A program made the translations under genes and the position numbers. The notes beneath the pieces are model-generated. The model was not told the origin of the DNA and made no database searches. It worked only from the letters and a program-made list of their open reading frames with translations. A stretch of 64,000 bases of DNA, taken from Plantimonas leprariae (lineage in GTDB: Bacteria; Pseudomonadota; Alphaproteobacteria; Rhizobiales; Rhizobiaceae). This document shows positions 43,010-52,870 of this stretch, piece after piece (position 1 is the stretch's first letter; each line of letters begins with the position of its first letter). The stretch covers positions 124,001 to 188,000 of the forward strand of contig NZ_VZDO01000009.1 of the NCBI RefSeq assembly GCF_008802405.1, read 5' to 3'.

Positions 43010-44001
43010 GGAGCTTCGACTACGTCCGCGCCGCGAACCCCACTGAGGCCGCAATCGCGGCGAAGGGCGCGACCGCCCGCTTCATCGCCGGCGGCACCAA
43101 CCTCCTCGACCTGATGAAGCTGCAGGTGGAGGTGCCGGATACGCTCGTCGACATCTCCCGGCTGCCGCTGAAGGACGTGACGGCCAACGGCGACGGGTTG
43201 AAGATCGGCGCGCTGGTGACGAACAGCGACCTCGCCGCGAACGCGCGCATCCGGAAGGATTACGAGGTTCTGGCACGGGCGCTGCTCGCGGGCGCGTCCG
43301 GCCAGCTTCGCAACAAGGCCTCGACCGGCGGCAACTTCCTCCAGCGCACGCGCTGCGGCTACTTCTACGAGCCGTCGGCGCGCTGCAACAAGCGCGAGCC
43401 CGGCTCGGGTTGCGACGCGATCGGCGGCTTCAACCGCATCCACGCCATCCTCGGCGCGTCCGAGCACTGCATCGCGACGCATCCGTCCGACATGGCGGTG
43501 GCGATGCGCGCCCTCAACGCCGAGGTCGAGACGGTGAAGGCCGATGGCTCGACCCGGCGGTTCGATGTGGCGGAACTCCACCGGCTTCCCGGCTCGACGC
43601 CGGAAGTCGAGACGAGCCTCGAACCCGGCGAACTGATCACGGCGGTGCATCTCCCCGCCCCGCTCGGCGGGCGGCAGATCTACAGAAAGGTACGCGACCG
43701 CGCATCCTACGCCTTCGCGCTGATCTCGGTGGCGGCGGTGGTGAAAGTGGAGTCTGGCCGGATCAAAACGGCGCGGCTCGCCTTCGGCGGCGTCGCACAT
43801 GTCCCGTGGCGCGACGAGGCGGTGGAACAGACGCTGATCGACGAAGCGCCGTCCGAGGCGCTGTTCGAGAAGGCCGCCGACATCCTCCTGAGCCAAGCGA
43901 AGGGCCAGGGCGACAACGATTTCAAGATCGAGCTGATGCGGCGCACCCTGCCGGCGGTGCTGGCCGAGGTGACGGGCATCGCAGCGGGAGGTGCGGCATG
44001 A
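43006..44001 (+). CDS. Aldehyde/xanthine oxidoreductase, FAD subunit with extra Fe-S cluster (PaoB-like)
   Basis: The 331-aa subunit begins [18 protein letters not shown] and has the FAD-binding [16 protein letters not shown] and [20 protein letters not shown]. The latter continues into [17 protein letters not shown]. These added cysteines match the 4Fe-4S insertion of PaoB-type and 4-hydroxybenzoyl-CoA reductase-type FAD subunits. It relays electrons to the outside acceptor. Overlaps of 4 bp on both sides show a single three-gene operon. Confidence 0.92.
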   Translation: MRSFDYVRAANPTEAAIAAKGATARFIAGGTNLLDLMKLQVEVPDTLVDISRLPLKDVTANGDGLKIGALVTNSDLAANARIRKDYEVLARALLAGASGQLRNKASTGGNFLQRTRCGYFYEPSARCNKREPGSGCDAIGGFNRIHAILGASEHCIATHPSDMAVAMRALNAEVETVKADGSTRRFDVAELHRLPGSTPEVETSLEPGELITAVHLPAPLGGRQIYRKVRDRASYAFALISVAAVVKVESGRIKTARLAFGGVAHVPWRDEAVEQTLIDEAPSEALFEKAADILLSQAKGQGDNDFKIELMRRTLPAVLAEVTGIAAGGAA

Positions 44002-46244
44002 GCCTTTCCAACACGTATAAGATGGACAGGCCGGTCGGCGAGACGCGGCTCGACCGCAACGGCCAAAATGTCATCGGCCGGGCGCTGCCCCGCTTCGAGG
44101 GGCCGCTGAAGGTCTCCGGCACCGCGAAATACGCCTACGAGCAGCTCGTCGGCCGGAACGTCGCGTACGGCTATCTCGTCACCGCGCCGGTCGGATCGGC
44201 GAAGATCAGGCGCATCGATCCGTTGGCGGCCTTGTCGATGAAGGGCGTCCTTCACGTCGTGGTGGACGACCGCGCCGCGCGAGCCTCGGCCGACCCGAGC
44301 GATTCGAAGCCGAGCGCGATCAAGGGCACCGTCAGCTACCACGGCCAGCCGGTCTGCATGGTGGTGGCGGAATCCTACGAGATCGCCCGCGACGCGGCCC
44401 GCCTCGTCGAGGTGGAGTACGAGACGACGGAGGGGAGCTACGACCTTTTCGCCGTCAAGGACGAGGCCTACGATCCCGGCGAGCAGGTGATGCCCTCGAC
44501 GGTGCGGAAGGGTGACGTCGACAGGGCCTTCGCCGCGGCGGAGGCGCAGTTCGAGGCGACCTATACGACGCCGAGCCAGAACTCCTCCGCCATGGAGCCG
44601 CACGCCTCCATCGCCTCCTGGAACGGCGACCAGTTGACGGTCTACGGCTCGTACCAGCTCGTCTCCACCAATGTCGGGCAACTCGCGGCCGCGCTCGGCA
44701 TCGCGAAGTCGAACGTGCGGATCGTTTCGCCTTACGTCGGCGGCGGCTTCGGCTCGAAGCTCGGCATCGCGCCGGAATCGGTTTTCGCGGCGCTCGGCGC
44801 GAAGGCGGTCGGGCGGCCGGTCAAGGTGGCGCTCACCCGGAGCCAAGTCTACCAGACGACGGTGCGGCGGCCCGACACGATCCAGCGCATCCGCATTGGC
44901 ACGACGAAAGCCGGCAAGATCACGGCCATCGCGCACGACACGATCTCCGGCAACCTGCCGGAGCAGAATGTCTTCGAGCCGGCCGGCATCTCCACGGTCT
45001 TCCTTTACGCCGGCGAGAACCGGCAGATCACGCACCGGAAATCCGATGTGAACATCGTGCTCGGGGCTTCCATGCGCGCGCCCGGCGAGGCGGTCGGCAT
45101 GCTGGCGCTGGAAAACGCCATGGACGAGATGGCGGAAAAGCTCGGGCTCGATCCGATCGAATTCCGGAAAGCCAACGAGCCGGAAGTCGACCCGCAGGAC
45201 GGGCTGCCGTTCTCGTCGCGCAAGCTCGTCGAGTGCATGGACGAGGGTGCGAAGCGCTTCGGTTGGGCGGATCGCCCGGAAACCCCGATGAGCCGGCGGG
45301 AAGGCGAATGGCTGATCGGCATCGGCATGGCGGCGGCGTCCCGCAAGAACCTCCTCCAGCAGTCGTCGGCGCGGGTGACGCTCCACCCGGACGGTACGGC
45401 GCTGGTGGAAACCGACATGACGGACATCGGCACCGGCACCTACACGATCCTCCAGCAGATCGCGGCCGAGATGCTGGGGCTGCCGGTGGAGAAGGTGGCG
45501 GTCAAGCTCGGCGACTCGGCGCTGCCGCAGGCGGCCGGCTCGGGCGGCTCCTGGGGCGCGAACTCGTCCGGCTCGTCGGTGTTCGCGGCCTGCGAGGGCG
45601 TCGTCGCGGAGATCGCGAAACGCCTCGGCGAGAAGCCGGACGACGTGACGCTGAAGGACGGCACGGTGATCGCCGGCAACCGGCAGCGCCTCGTCGGCGA
45701 GATCGTCGGAACCAAGCCGATCGTGGTCGAGGGCACGTTCAAGCCGGGACGGCAGTTCAAGGAAACGCATCAGGCGAGCTACGGCGCGCATTTCTGCGAG
45801 GTGGCCGTCAATGCCGTGACCGGCGAGACGCGCGTGCGGCGGCTCCTCACCGTCGCGGCGACAGGGCGCATCCTCAACGAGAAGACAGCGACGTCGCAGT
45901 GCTACGGCGGGCAGATCTTCGGCATCGGCGGGGCGCTGCACGAGGAACTGGTCGTCGACACGCGCACCGGCCTTCTCGTCAACCACGACCTCGCCGAGTA
46001 CCACGTGCCGGTGAACGCCGACGTGCCACAGCTTGAGGTCGTGCTGCTGCCGGACCGCGACCTCGCGGCCTCGCCGCTCGCGGCCAAGGGCATCGGCGAG
46101 CTGGCGCTGTCCGGCGTCGGCGCGGCGGTCACCAACGCGATCTACAACGCCACCGGCGTCCGGGTGCGCGACTATCCGATGACGCTCGACAAGGTGCTGG
46201 CGGGCTGGGCGGCCAACCGGCGGGCGGCGAAGCCGGCTGCCTGA
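43998..46244 (+). CDS. Aldehyde/xanthine oxidoreductase, molybdopterin subunit (PaoC-like)
   Basis: The 748-aa catalytic subunit has the N-terminal [17 protein letters not shown], the central [16 protein letters not shown] and [20 protein letters not shown] cofactor contacts, [35 protein letters not shown], and the C-terminal [20 protein letters not shown] with the essential Glu. It matches the aldehyde-oxidising PaoC type more than true xanthine dehydrogenase. The natural substrate may be an aromatic aldehyde, which is inference. No dedicated XdhC/PaoD chaperone gene is adjacent. Confidence 0.92.
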   Translation: MSLSNTYKMDRPVGETRLDRNGQNVIGRALPRFEGPLKVSGTAKYAYEQLVGRNVAYGYLVTAPVGSAKIRRIDPLAALSMKGVLHVVVDDRAARASADPSDSKPSAIKGTVSYHGQPVCMVVAESYEIARDAARLVEVEYETTEGSYDLFAVKDEAYDPGEQVMPSTVRKGDVDRAFAAAEAQFEATYTTPSQNSSAMEPHASIASWNGDQLTVYGSYQLVSTNVGQLAAALGIAKSNVRIVSPYVGGGFGSKLGIAPESVFAALGAKAVGRPVKVALTRSQVYQTTVRRPDTIQRIRIGTTKAGKITAIAHDTISGNLPEQNVFEPAGISTVFLYAGENRQITHRKSDVNIVLGASMRAPGEAVGMLALENAMDEMAEKLGLDPIEFRKANEPEVDPQDGLPFSSRKLVECMDEGAKRFGWADRPETPMSRREGEWLIGIGMAAASRKNLLQQSSARVTLHPDGTALVETDMTDIGTGTYTILQQIAAEMLGLPVEKVAVKLGDSALPQAAGSGGSWGANSSGSSVFAACEGVVAEIAKRLGEKPDDVTLKDGTVIAGNRQRLVGEIVGTKPIVVEGTFKPGRQFKETHQASYGAHFCEVAVNAVTGETRVRRLLTVAATGRILNEKTATSQCYGGQIFGIGGALHEELVVDTRTGLLVNHDLAEYHVPVNADVPQLEVVLLPDRDLAASPLAAKGIGELALSGVGAAVTNAIYNATGVRVRDYPMTLDKVLAGWAANRRAAKPAA

Positions 46245-46361
46245 CGGCAAGCATCGTCTCGCAAGCAAGCGGCGGCGGCGAGCCGCCCTTTCCGCGCCGG
46301 GACTCGCCATCCGCGACGGCACCCGCTATGCGGCGCGAAAGGGCCAAGAGGGGCAGCGCGC

Positions 46362-47375
46362 ATGGCAGCGGCGGATATCGACGTTCTGACGATCGGCAAC
46401 GCGATCGTCGACATCATCGCGCAGGTGCCCGAAGAATTCCTGGCGCATCACGATGTCACTAAGGGCGCGATGACCCTGATCGACACGGCCCGCGCCACCG
46501 CCCTCTACGACACGATGGGGCCGGCGGTGGAGACCTCCGGCGGCTCGGCCGGCAACACGGTGGCCGGCGTCGTCTCGCTCGGCGGTCGCGGGGCCTATAT
46601 CGGCAAGGTGTCGAGCGACACGCTCGGCACGGTGTTCACGGCCGACATCCGGGCGCAGAAGGTCGTCTACGAGACGAGGCCGCTCGCTGGCGAGCCGCCG
46701 ACCGCGCGCTCGATGATCCTGGTGACGCCGGACGGCGAGCGCTCGATGTCGACCTATCTCGGCGCCTGCGTCGAGCTCGGTCCCGAGGACGTCGACGCCG
46801 CCTTGGTCGCGAGCGCGAAGGTGACCTATTTCGAGGGCTACCTCTGGGATCCGCCGCGCGCCAAGGACGCGATCCGCCTCGCCGCCCGGATCGCGCACGA
46901 GCACGGCCGCGAGGTCGCGATGACCCTGTCGGACTCGTTCTGCGTTCACCGCTACCGCGCCGAGTTCCTCGATCTCATGCGCTCGGGCACCGTCGACATC
47001 GTCTTCGCCAACGAGGCGGAAGCGCTGGCGCTCTACGAGACGGACGACCTCGACGAGGCGATCCGCCGGATCGGCGAGGACACTCACCGCATCGCCTGCG
47101 TGACGCGCTCGGAAAAGGGCTGCGCCGTGGTGGAGAAGGGGACGCGGATCGACGTCGTCGCGACGCCGGTCCGGCAACTGCTCGACACGACCGGCGCCGG
47201 CGACCTCTTCGCCAGCGGCTTCTTGCGCGGCTACACCGCCAACCTCTCGAACGAGGATGCGGCGAAGCTCGGCACGATCGCCGCGGCGCACATCATCGAG
47301 CAGATCGGCCCGCGACCGCAGCAGCGCCTCGCCCTCCTGCCTGCCGCGGCGGAGATCCTCGCCCGCATCCGATGA
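46362..47375 (+). CDS. Adenosine kinase (PfkB family)
   Basis: The 337-aa kinase has DVLTIGNAIVDIIAQV at the start, ETSGGSAGNTVAGVVSLGG and YIGKVSSDTLG (PfkB signature 1), and DTTGAGDLFASGFLRGY near the end (signature 2 with the catalytic Asp). MILVTPDGERSMSTYLGA is characteristic of the bacterial adenosine-kinase branch. It phosphorylates adenosine or a related nucleoside. It is a single gene behind the PaoABC-type operon, with 117 bp between them. Confidence 0.9.
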   Translation: MAAADIDVLTIGNAIVDIIAQVPEEFLAHHDVTKGAMTLIDTARATALYDTMGPAVETSGGSAGNTVAGVVSLGGRGAYIGKVSSDTLGTVFTADIRAQKVVYETRPLAGEPPTARSMILVTPDGERSMSTYLGACVELGPEDVDAALVASAKVTYFEGYLWDPPRAKDAIRLAARIAHEHGREVAMTLSDSFCVHRYRAEFLDLMRSGTVDIVFANEAEALALYETDDLDEAIRRIGEDTHRIACVTRSEKGCAVVEKGTRIDVVATPVRQLLDTTGAGDLFASGFLRGYTANLSNEDAAKLGTIAAAHIIEQIGPRPQQRLALLPAAAEILARIR

Positions 47376-47459
47376 CGCCCCGATCACGGTTGCGCCAAGG
47401 GGCTTTCCGGTAGCCGCTTCTCGACCGACTTGTCGGGCACGGTTTCGGAGGAGACGCCC

Positions 47460-48599
47460 ATGCGACGCCTGACCCTGATGCTCGCCCTCGCCACAGGCGC
47501 GCTGCCGCTGCCCGCGCTGGCGGCGGACGAAACGGTGCGGAGCGAGGCCGGCCTCTTGCGCGTTTCGACGATCACCGACGACCTGACGCGCCCCTGGGCG
47601 TTCGAATTCCTCCCCGACGGCGCGATGCTGGTGACGGAAAAGGGCGGGACGATGCGGATCGTCTCCGCGAACGGCGAAGTCGGCGAGGCGATCGCCGGCG
47701 TGCCGGAGGTCGACTCCGGCGGCCAGGGCGGCCTCCTCGACGTGGCGCTCGACCCGGACTTCGCGGCCAACCGCACGATCTACTTCACCTATTCGGAAGC
47801 CGGCGACGGCGGCAACTCCACCGCGATCGGCAAGGCGAAGCTGGCGAACGACGGATCGAAGCTCGAAGACGTCGGCAAGATCTTCACGCAACTGCCGAAA
47901 TACGACGGCAACAAGCATTTCGGCTCGCGCATCGTCTTCGACCGGGAGGGCCACCTCTTCGCCGGTTTCGGCGAGCGCTCGGACGTGCCGATCCGCGAGA
48001 ATGCGCAGAAGCTCGACAACCACCTCGGTAAGGTGATCCGGATCAACCGCGACGGTTCGGTGCCGAAGGACAATCCCTTCGTCGGGCAAAGCGGGGCGAG
48101 GCCGGAAATCTGGAGCTACGGCCACCGCAACATCCAGGGAGCGGCGCTGAACCCGGAGACCGGCGCCCTCTGGGTCTCCGAGCACGGCCCGAAAGGCGGC
48201 GACGAGGTGAACGTCGCGGAGGCGGGCAGGAACTACGGCTGGCCGCTCGTCTCCTTCGGCGTCAACTACGACGGAACGCCGGTCGGCACGGGCAAACAGT
48301 CGGGCGAAGGCCTGACGCAACCGATCCACCACTGGACGCCGGTGATCGGGGCCAGCGGCATGGCGTTCTACACCGCCGACGCCGCGCCCGGCTGGAAGGG
48401 CAGCGCCTTCTTCGGCGGCTTGGCGACGCGCGACCTCGTGCGGGTGAAGTTCGAGGGCACGAAGCCGGTCGGCGAGGAACGGCTGCTGGACGGCATAGGC
48501 AAGCGCATCCGCGACGTGCAGCAGGGTCCGGACGGCGCGATCTACGTCGCCACCGACGACGGCGAGATCATGCGGGTCGGGCCGGCGAAGGCCGCTTAA
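47460..48599 (+). CDS. Periplasmic PQQ-dependent aldose sugar dehydrogenase family protein
   Basis: The 379-aa protein starts with a signal peptide (MRRLTLMLALATGALPLPALAADE, cleavage after ALA). A six-bladed propeller follows: LTRPWAFEFLPDGAMLVTEK, GGQGGLLDVALDPDFAANR, EIWSYGHRNIQGAALNPETG and ISEHGPKGGDEVN-like VSEHGPKGGDEVNVAEAG with IHHWTPVIGASGMAFYT. This matches the YliI/Asd group, which oxidises aldose sugars in the periplasm using PQQ. No PQQ synthesis gene is in the window. Its end overlaps the comM remnant by 4 bp. Confidence 0.9.
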   Translation: MRRLTLMLALATGALPLPALAADETVRSEAGLLRVSTITDDLTRPWAFEFLPDGAMLVTEKGGTMRIVSANGEVGEAIAGVPEVDSGGQGGLLDVALDPDFAANRTIYFTYSEAGDGGNSTAIGKAKLANDGSKLEDVGKIFTQLPKYDGNKHFGSRIVFDREGHLFAGFGERSDVPIRENAQKLDNHLGKVIRINRDGSVPKDNPFVGQSGARPEIWSYGHRNIQGAALNPETGALWVSEHGPKGGDEVNVAEAGRNYGWPLVSFGVNYDGTPVGTGKQSGEGLTQPIHHWTPVIGASGMAFYTADAAPGWKGSAFFGGLATRDLVRVKFEGTKPVGEERLLDGIGKRIRDVQQGPDGAIYVATDDGEIMRVGPAKAA

Positions 48600-49498
48600 G
48601 CCACCGCCTGCAGCCGCTCGCCGGCGATGCGGTAGGAGATGGCTTCGGCGAGGTGGACGCGGCGGACGGTCTCGTCGCCTTCGAGGTCGGCGAGCGTGCG
48701 GGCGACCTTCAGGATGCGGTGATAGCCGCGTGCCGAGAAGCGTAGCTTCTCCGCCGCCTCGCGCAGCAGCCGCGCGCCGGACTCGTCCGGGGTGGCGACG
48801 GTCTCGATGAGGGCGGCGGAACAGCGGGCGTTGACAGTGTCCGGCGGCAGGCCGGCCGCCTCGAAGCGAGCGGATTGCATCGCTCTCGCCCGCGAGACGC
48901 GGCTCGCGACGGCGGCGGAGCTTTCCGTGGAGCTTGGCTTCATCAGGTCGAAGGCGGTGACGGCCGGCACCTCGATCCGGATATCGATGCGGTCCATCAG
49001 CGGGCCGGAGATGCGCGCCTGATAGTCCGATACGCAGCGCGGTCCGCGGGCGCAGGTGTGACCCGGCTCGCCCGCCATGCCGCAGCGGCACGGGTTCATC
49101 GCCGCGACGAGCTGGAAGTCGGCCGGATAGCTGACATGGTGGTTCGCCCGCGCGATCACGCTGGTGCCGTTCTCCATCGGCTGGCGGAGCGAATCGAGGA
49201 CGGCCGGGGTGAATTCCGGGAACTCGTCGAGGAACAGGACGCCGCGATGCGCCAGCGACACCTCGCCGGGCTTCGCCTTCAGCCCGCCGCCGACCATCGC
49301 CGCCATCGAGGCCGAATGGTGCGGCGAGCGGAACGGCCGGCGGTCGGTCAGCCGGCCGCCGGACAGCTCGCCGGCGATCGAGGCGATCATCGAGACTTCG
49401 AGAAGCTCGCGAGGGCCGAGCGCCGGCAGGATCGACGGCAGCCGCGCCGCCAGCATCGACTTGCCGGAACCGGGCGGCCCGACGAAGAGCAAGGTGTG
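48596..49498 (-). pseudogene. comM: comM/yifB, C-terminal half only, split by the island
   Basis: The frame encodes H-T-L-L-F-V-GPPGSGKSMLAARLP and everything downstream in YifB/ComM: GVLFLDEFPEFTPAVLDSLRQ, AAMNPCRCG with the Cys-rich region, LMDRIDIRIEV and FSARGYHRILKVARTLADL. That is about 300 residues. The N-terminal Lon-protease-like domain, roughly 200 residues in the family, is missing, because the frame meets a TAG at 49499-49501 exactly before the Walker A strand. ComM is a hexameric helicase aiding branch migration in natural transformation. A TTG could in theory start the remnant, but function is unlikely. Confidence 0.9.
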
Positions 49499-49520
49499 CT
49501 ACATTAACAGCATCGAACCC
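49490..49520. other. Island left junction (attL) inside comM
   Basis: Homology to comM stops at 49498. Non-homologous sequence (CTACATTAACAG) then runs 37 bp to the recombinase start. This closeness of junction and recombinase gene is usual for site-specific integration. The exact crossover dinucleotide cannot be set without the other junction or an uninterrupted comM. Confidence 0.7.
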
Positions 49521-49535
49521 GACGGACGGTTACCG

Positions 49536-51221
49536 ATGCCCAAGGCTTTCAGCTACATACGCTTCTCGTCGCCGGAGCAGGCACGCGGCGACTCACTCCG
49601 TCGTCAGCTATCTAGGGCGAGGGACTGGTGCCAGGCTCGCGGGCTGGAGTTGGACGACAGCCTCCGGGACCTGGGCATATCCGCGTACAAGGGCGCTCAC
49701 CGGGACATCGGCGCCCTCAAGCGATTCCTTGCTTTGGTTGAGGCGGGGGAGGTCCCGCACGGCTCGTACTTAGTGGTCGAGTCCTTGGACCGTCTGTCCC
49801 GAGAGGCTGTTCTGGATGCCGCGGCGCGGCTGTTCGACCTGATCCGCGCGGGAGTCATTGTTGTGACTCTCTCCGACGGTCAGGTCTACTCCGAGGAGCG
49901 CCTGCGCACGGACTGGACGCCGCTGATCGTGTCGATCGCAGTGATGGCTCGCGCCCACGAGGAGTCCCGGACGAAGGGAGAGCGAGTTGGGGCCGCCTGG
50001 GCAAGGAAGAAGGCCGCGGCACGCGATGAGGGCCGGCCCCTCACGCTGCGCTGTCCCGAGTGGATCGCGATCGAGGACGGCAAGTTCGTCCTCCGCGAGG
50101 ACCGCGCCGAGATCGTGCGCAGCATCTACCACATGGCGATCGAGGGCTACGGGCAACGGCAGATCGTATCTCGGCTCAACGCGGCCGGAACCCCGACATG
50201 GCGAGGCGGCATCGGCTGGCAGACGTCCACCGTCGCCAAGATTTTGGGCGGACGCCTCGCGCTCGGCGAGTACCAGCCGCATTCGGGCACCCACCGCGGC
50301 GGCAACCGCCAGCCCGAGGGCAACCCAATCAGGGGCTACTACCCCGCCGTCGTGGACGAGGAGACCTACTGGCGGGCCCGGCAGGCATCGAAGGGCCGCC
50401 GCATCGCAGCCGGTCGACGGGGACGCGGCGTCGCTCACCTTCTCCTCGGGCTTGGCAAGTGCGCCCGCTGCGGCGGGTCCATGTACGTGATCGACAAGGG
50501 ACCGCCACCGAAGGGCGGGACGTACTTCGAGTGCGCCACGCAACGGCGCGGCGCGGGGTGCGAGAACGGCACGAGGTGGCGTGCCGACCGCATCGAACGC
50601 CGCCTCCTCCGGGGGCTGGCCTACCTCGACGCAGGGGCGGTCCTCCGCGGCGCGCAGCCCACCGCCGAGGCCGATCGCGTGACCATCCTCGGCGCTCGCC
50701 TCGCCGAGGTCGAGGGCCGCCGCAAGCGCCTCCTCGGACTGGTCGAGGACGGGGACGACGGGGCGGCCGACCGCTACCGGGCGCTCGGCGAGGAGGCCAA
50801 GACCATCCAGCGCGAGCTCCGCGAGGCCGAGAAGGCCGCCGCGACGGCCGCCGCCGACCCCGGCCTACGCGCCCGTCTCGGCGAGGCCGTGGACCTGTCA
50901 CGGGCGATGGAGGAAGCGGAGGGCGACGACCGGCACGCGATCAGGACGCGTCTCGCCGAACAGCTTCGCCAACTTGTGGCCGAGGTTCGATTCGATCCCG
51001 ACTTGGGGGTGCTCGCGTACCTCACCCCGCGGCCGGGCGTCCCCGCCGAGGACGTGCCCGCGATCGTCGGCGCCCGCCACATGCTGGCTTGGCAGATGTG
51101 GCTCAACGACGACACGGACCCGTCCGGGTTCGTCGGCATGGATGACACACCCGACCCCGACGAGGAGACCCGCAACCTCCGTACCCTTGCGAAGATGCGC
51201 GGGCGGAGAGCGTCGGCGTAG
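49536..51221 (+). CDS. Large serine recombinase (integrase)
   Basis: The 561-aa protein has the resolvase catalytic domain at the N-terminus: SYIRFSSPEQARGDSLRRQL with the nucleophile in Y-x-R-x-S (about Ser11), VVESLDRLSREAVLDAA, and the TD-WTPLIVSIAVMARAHEESR E-helix. The Recombinase domain (QIVSRLNAAGTPTWRGGIGW) and a zinc ribbon (GKCARCGGSMYV...FECATQRRGAGC) follow, then a coiled-coil part of Glu/Arg-rich helices. It most likely integrated the island into comM. The ATG at 49536 gives the standard N-terminus; the frame is open upstream only through the comM antisense. Confidence 0.93.
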   Translation: MPKAFSYIRFSSPEQARGDSLRRQLSRARDWCQARGLELDDSLRDLGISAYKGAHRDIGALKRFLALVEAGEVPHGSYLVVESLDRLSREAVLDAAARLFDLIRAGVIVVTLSDGQVYSEERLRTDWTPLIVSIAVMARAHEESRTKGERVGAAWARKKAAARDEGRPLTLRCPEWIAIEDGKFVLREDRAEIVRSIYHMAIEGYGQRQIVSRLNAAGTPTWRGGIGWQTSTVAKILGGRLALGEYQPHSGTHRGGNRQPEGNPIRGYYPAVVDEETYWRARQASKGRRIAAGRRGRGVAHLLLGLGKCARCGGSMYVIDKGPPPKGGTYFECATQRRGAGCENGTRWRADRIERRLLRGLAYLDAGAVLRGAQPTAEADRVTILGARLAEVEGRRKRLLGLVEDGDDGAADRYRALGEEAKTIQRELREAEKAAATAAADPGLRARLGEAVDLSRAMEEAEGDDRHAIRTRLAEQLRQLVAEVRFDPDLGVLAYLTPRPGVPAEDVPAIVGARHMLAWQMWLNDDTDPSGFVGMDDTPDPDEETRNLRTLAKMRGRRASA

Positions 51222-51247
51222 CCGGCGCGACCCGCCCGCACCCGGCA

Positions 51248-51309
51248 ACGCCCCTGCGAGGGGCGTGAACCCCTCCCCGCGGGGAGGGGTGGAGCTGGTC
51301 CGAAGGACC
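51248..51309. terminator. Triple hairpin between convergent genes
   Basis: Three stems are packed in 62 bp: ACGCCCCT/AGGGGCGT (51248-51266, loop GCG), a perfect 22-bp palindrome (51269-51290) and GGTCC/GGACC (51297-51309, loop GAA). They lie between the recombinase stop and the convergent methyltransferase stop and probably end transcription in both directions. GC-rich compound hairpins of this form also recur as interspersed repeats in Hyphomicrobiales. Confidence 0.6.
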
Positions 51310-51334
51310 GGGTGGGGGTTCGGCGACCCGGGCC

Positions 51335-52666
51335 CTACTCGGCCGCTTCGAGGAATGCCGCCGACGCCGGAACGCGGACAGGCGCGCCGAGCGGGCGGCG
51401 CGGGACAGGCGTGCGCAGCTTCTCAAGCCTTGCCTCGGCCCGAGCCTTGCGCTTCGCGGCAACCTCCGCGCGCCACTTGGCATGCGAGCGCAATGCGCGC
51501 CGCAGGTCCGACTTCGCGTTCGTCGACAGCGTCGAGAAACCTTCGGCGCGCTCCAGGAGCGCCAGCTCGGCGTCGAGGTCCGCAAGGATTCGACCGCCCA
51601 ACAGCTTCCGTGCCTGCTTCAGGTGCAGCCGCCGGTTCCGAAGGGACTGCCCGGTAAGACCCCTGCGACCCTTCTGGAGCCAGGCGTCGAATGCCTTCTC
51701 CGTCGTCGGGATCGACTCGCCCCGTTCGCGTGCGAGGATTACCCGCCCGACTGCCTCCGCCAACGGAGGGGGGACCGCGTTGGCGATCATCAACATCCTC
51801 TGCCTGGTCGCCGGGATGTCGAGCCAGTCCCAGTCCGCGGGGAAGCCCTGGATGCGGGAAAGGACATCCATCGGCAGCGGGTCGACGAGTGCCGACGGCG
51901 CCATGTCGCGCTCGTGGTCCGTGTACCAGTTCTGCGGTCCCTCATGCGCACTGCGCAGGAGCGTTGGGCACGGGAGGTCGATCGACCGGACGCCCGAATG
52001 CCCTGTGTAGGGCCGCATGAAGAATGCGCGGGCCTCTGGCGGATGGTCCCCGCCCGGGTGAACGCCCACGTCGTCGCCGAGGGCATCGCGGATCGACATG
52101 CGACGGGGAGAGGCGGCCTCGGCGATGGCCGACGTGAGGAAGCCGTCGGCCTCCCCGAGCCTTCCCACGGCGAAGAATCTTTTGCGCATCTGCGGCGTGC
52201 CGTAGCGGCTGCCGTCGAGTACGACTTCCGTCAGTCCGTAGCCGGCCTTGACGAACAGGGCGCGCGCCTTCGCGTACGTCTTCGTTTTCCGGGCGCGGGG
52301 AACGTTCTCCATGACGAACCACGCGGGCCTCGCGGTGATGATCGCCACGGCGAAGCCGAGCGTCAGGGACGCGTTGCGTCCCTCCTGACGCTTGCCGGCC
52401 GAGGAGAAGTCCTGGCACGGCGGGCCGCCGACGATGATGTCGGGCTCCAGGGCGGCGATGGTGGGCGCCATCGTCAGGAGGTCCGCAAGGTCCGCCTTCC
52501 GGTGGCGGTCGCGCTTGAAAAGCCGATCGAGCGGCCGGCGGAGGTTCGCGCCGTGGACCCTCAGGGCCTTCTCGTTCGCGTCGTACCCCTGGACGATCTG
52601 GAAGCCAGCCCGTGTCAGACCGAGGGACATGCCCCCGGCACCGCAGAAGAGATCGATTGCCCGCAT
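51335..52666 (-). CDS. DNA (cytosine-5)-methyltransferase
   Basis: The 443-aa enzyme has motif I (AIDLFCGAGGMSLGL, residues 3-17), motif IV (VGGPPCQDFSSAGK with Cys84), motif VI (VMENVPRA with Glu120), motif VIII-like GTPQMRKRFFAVG and motif X (IANAVPPPLAEAVGRVIL). A variable target-recognition region lies between VIII and IX. About 110 extra C-terminal residues are Arg/Lys/Ala-rich helices (KWRAEVAAKRKARAEARLEKL). It methylates cytosine in an unknown site. No partner restriction enzyme is recognisable. It is divergent from the unknown/ImmA pair across 204 bp. Confidence 0.92.
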   Translation of the reverse strand: MRAIDLFCGAGGMSLGLTRAGFQIVQGYDANEKALRVHGANLRRPLDRLFKRDRHRKADLADLLTMAPTIAALEPDIIVGGPPCQDFSSAGKRQEGRNASLTLGFAVAIITARPAWFVMENVPRARKTKTYAKARALFVKAGYGLTEVVLDGSRYGTPQMRKRFFAVGRLGEADGFLTSAIAEAASPRRMSIRDALGDDVGVHPGGDHPPEARAFFMRPYTGHSGVRSIDLPCPTLLRSAHEGPQNWYTDHERDMAPSALVDPLPMDVLSRIQGFPADWDWLDIPATRQRMLMIANAVPPPLAEAVGRVILARERGESIPTTEKAFDAWLQKGRRGLTGQSLRNRRLHLKQARKLLGGRILADLDAELALLERAEGFSTLSTNAKSDLRRALRSHAKWRAEVAAKRKARAEARLEKLRTPVPRRPLGAPVRVPASAAFLEAAE

Positions 52667-52870
52667 TGGTTCGCTGTCACGTTGTTGCTCGTGACGGTTG
52701 CGTACTGCATCGACGGTTCGATTTCGGTCAAGGAATCAGGTGAACGGCAGGTGACCAACGTCTGGAGACCTGCGTCCCGGCCAGCCCATCCCGAATAGGA
52801 ACTGAATAAAAAAACTTGAATTTGCAAATCTTGGCGTTACCCTCCCCGACAGTCGACAACGGGAACAGCC
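52667..52870. promoter_or_regulatory. Divergent promoter region with AT-rich stretch and ATTTGCAAAT palindrome
   Basis: The 204-bp gap between the methyltransferase and the unknown gene includes the most AT-rich segment nearby (52801-52835). A perfect 10-bp palindrome ATTTGCAAAT lies at 52820-52829, 42 bp before the plus-strand start. It is a good candidate operator for the XRE protein encoded two genes downstream. TTGAATTTGC overlaps it and may form part of a promoter. Confidence 0.5.

Noticed and set aside
46326-49091. A very long minus-strand open frame (over 900 codons) opposite adenosine kinase and the sugar dehydrogenase
   Set aside because: It is an antisense shadow produced by high GC. 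The plus-strand genes have clear family motifs, while this frame has only low-complexity Arg/Asp/His-rich sequence.
49164-49535. Extended N-terminus of the serine recombinase
   Set aside because: This part is antisense to the comM remnant; the recombinase fold starts at the ATG at 49536.
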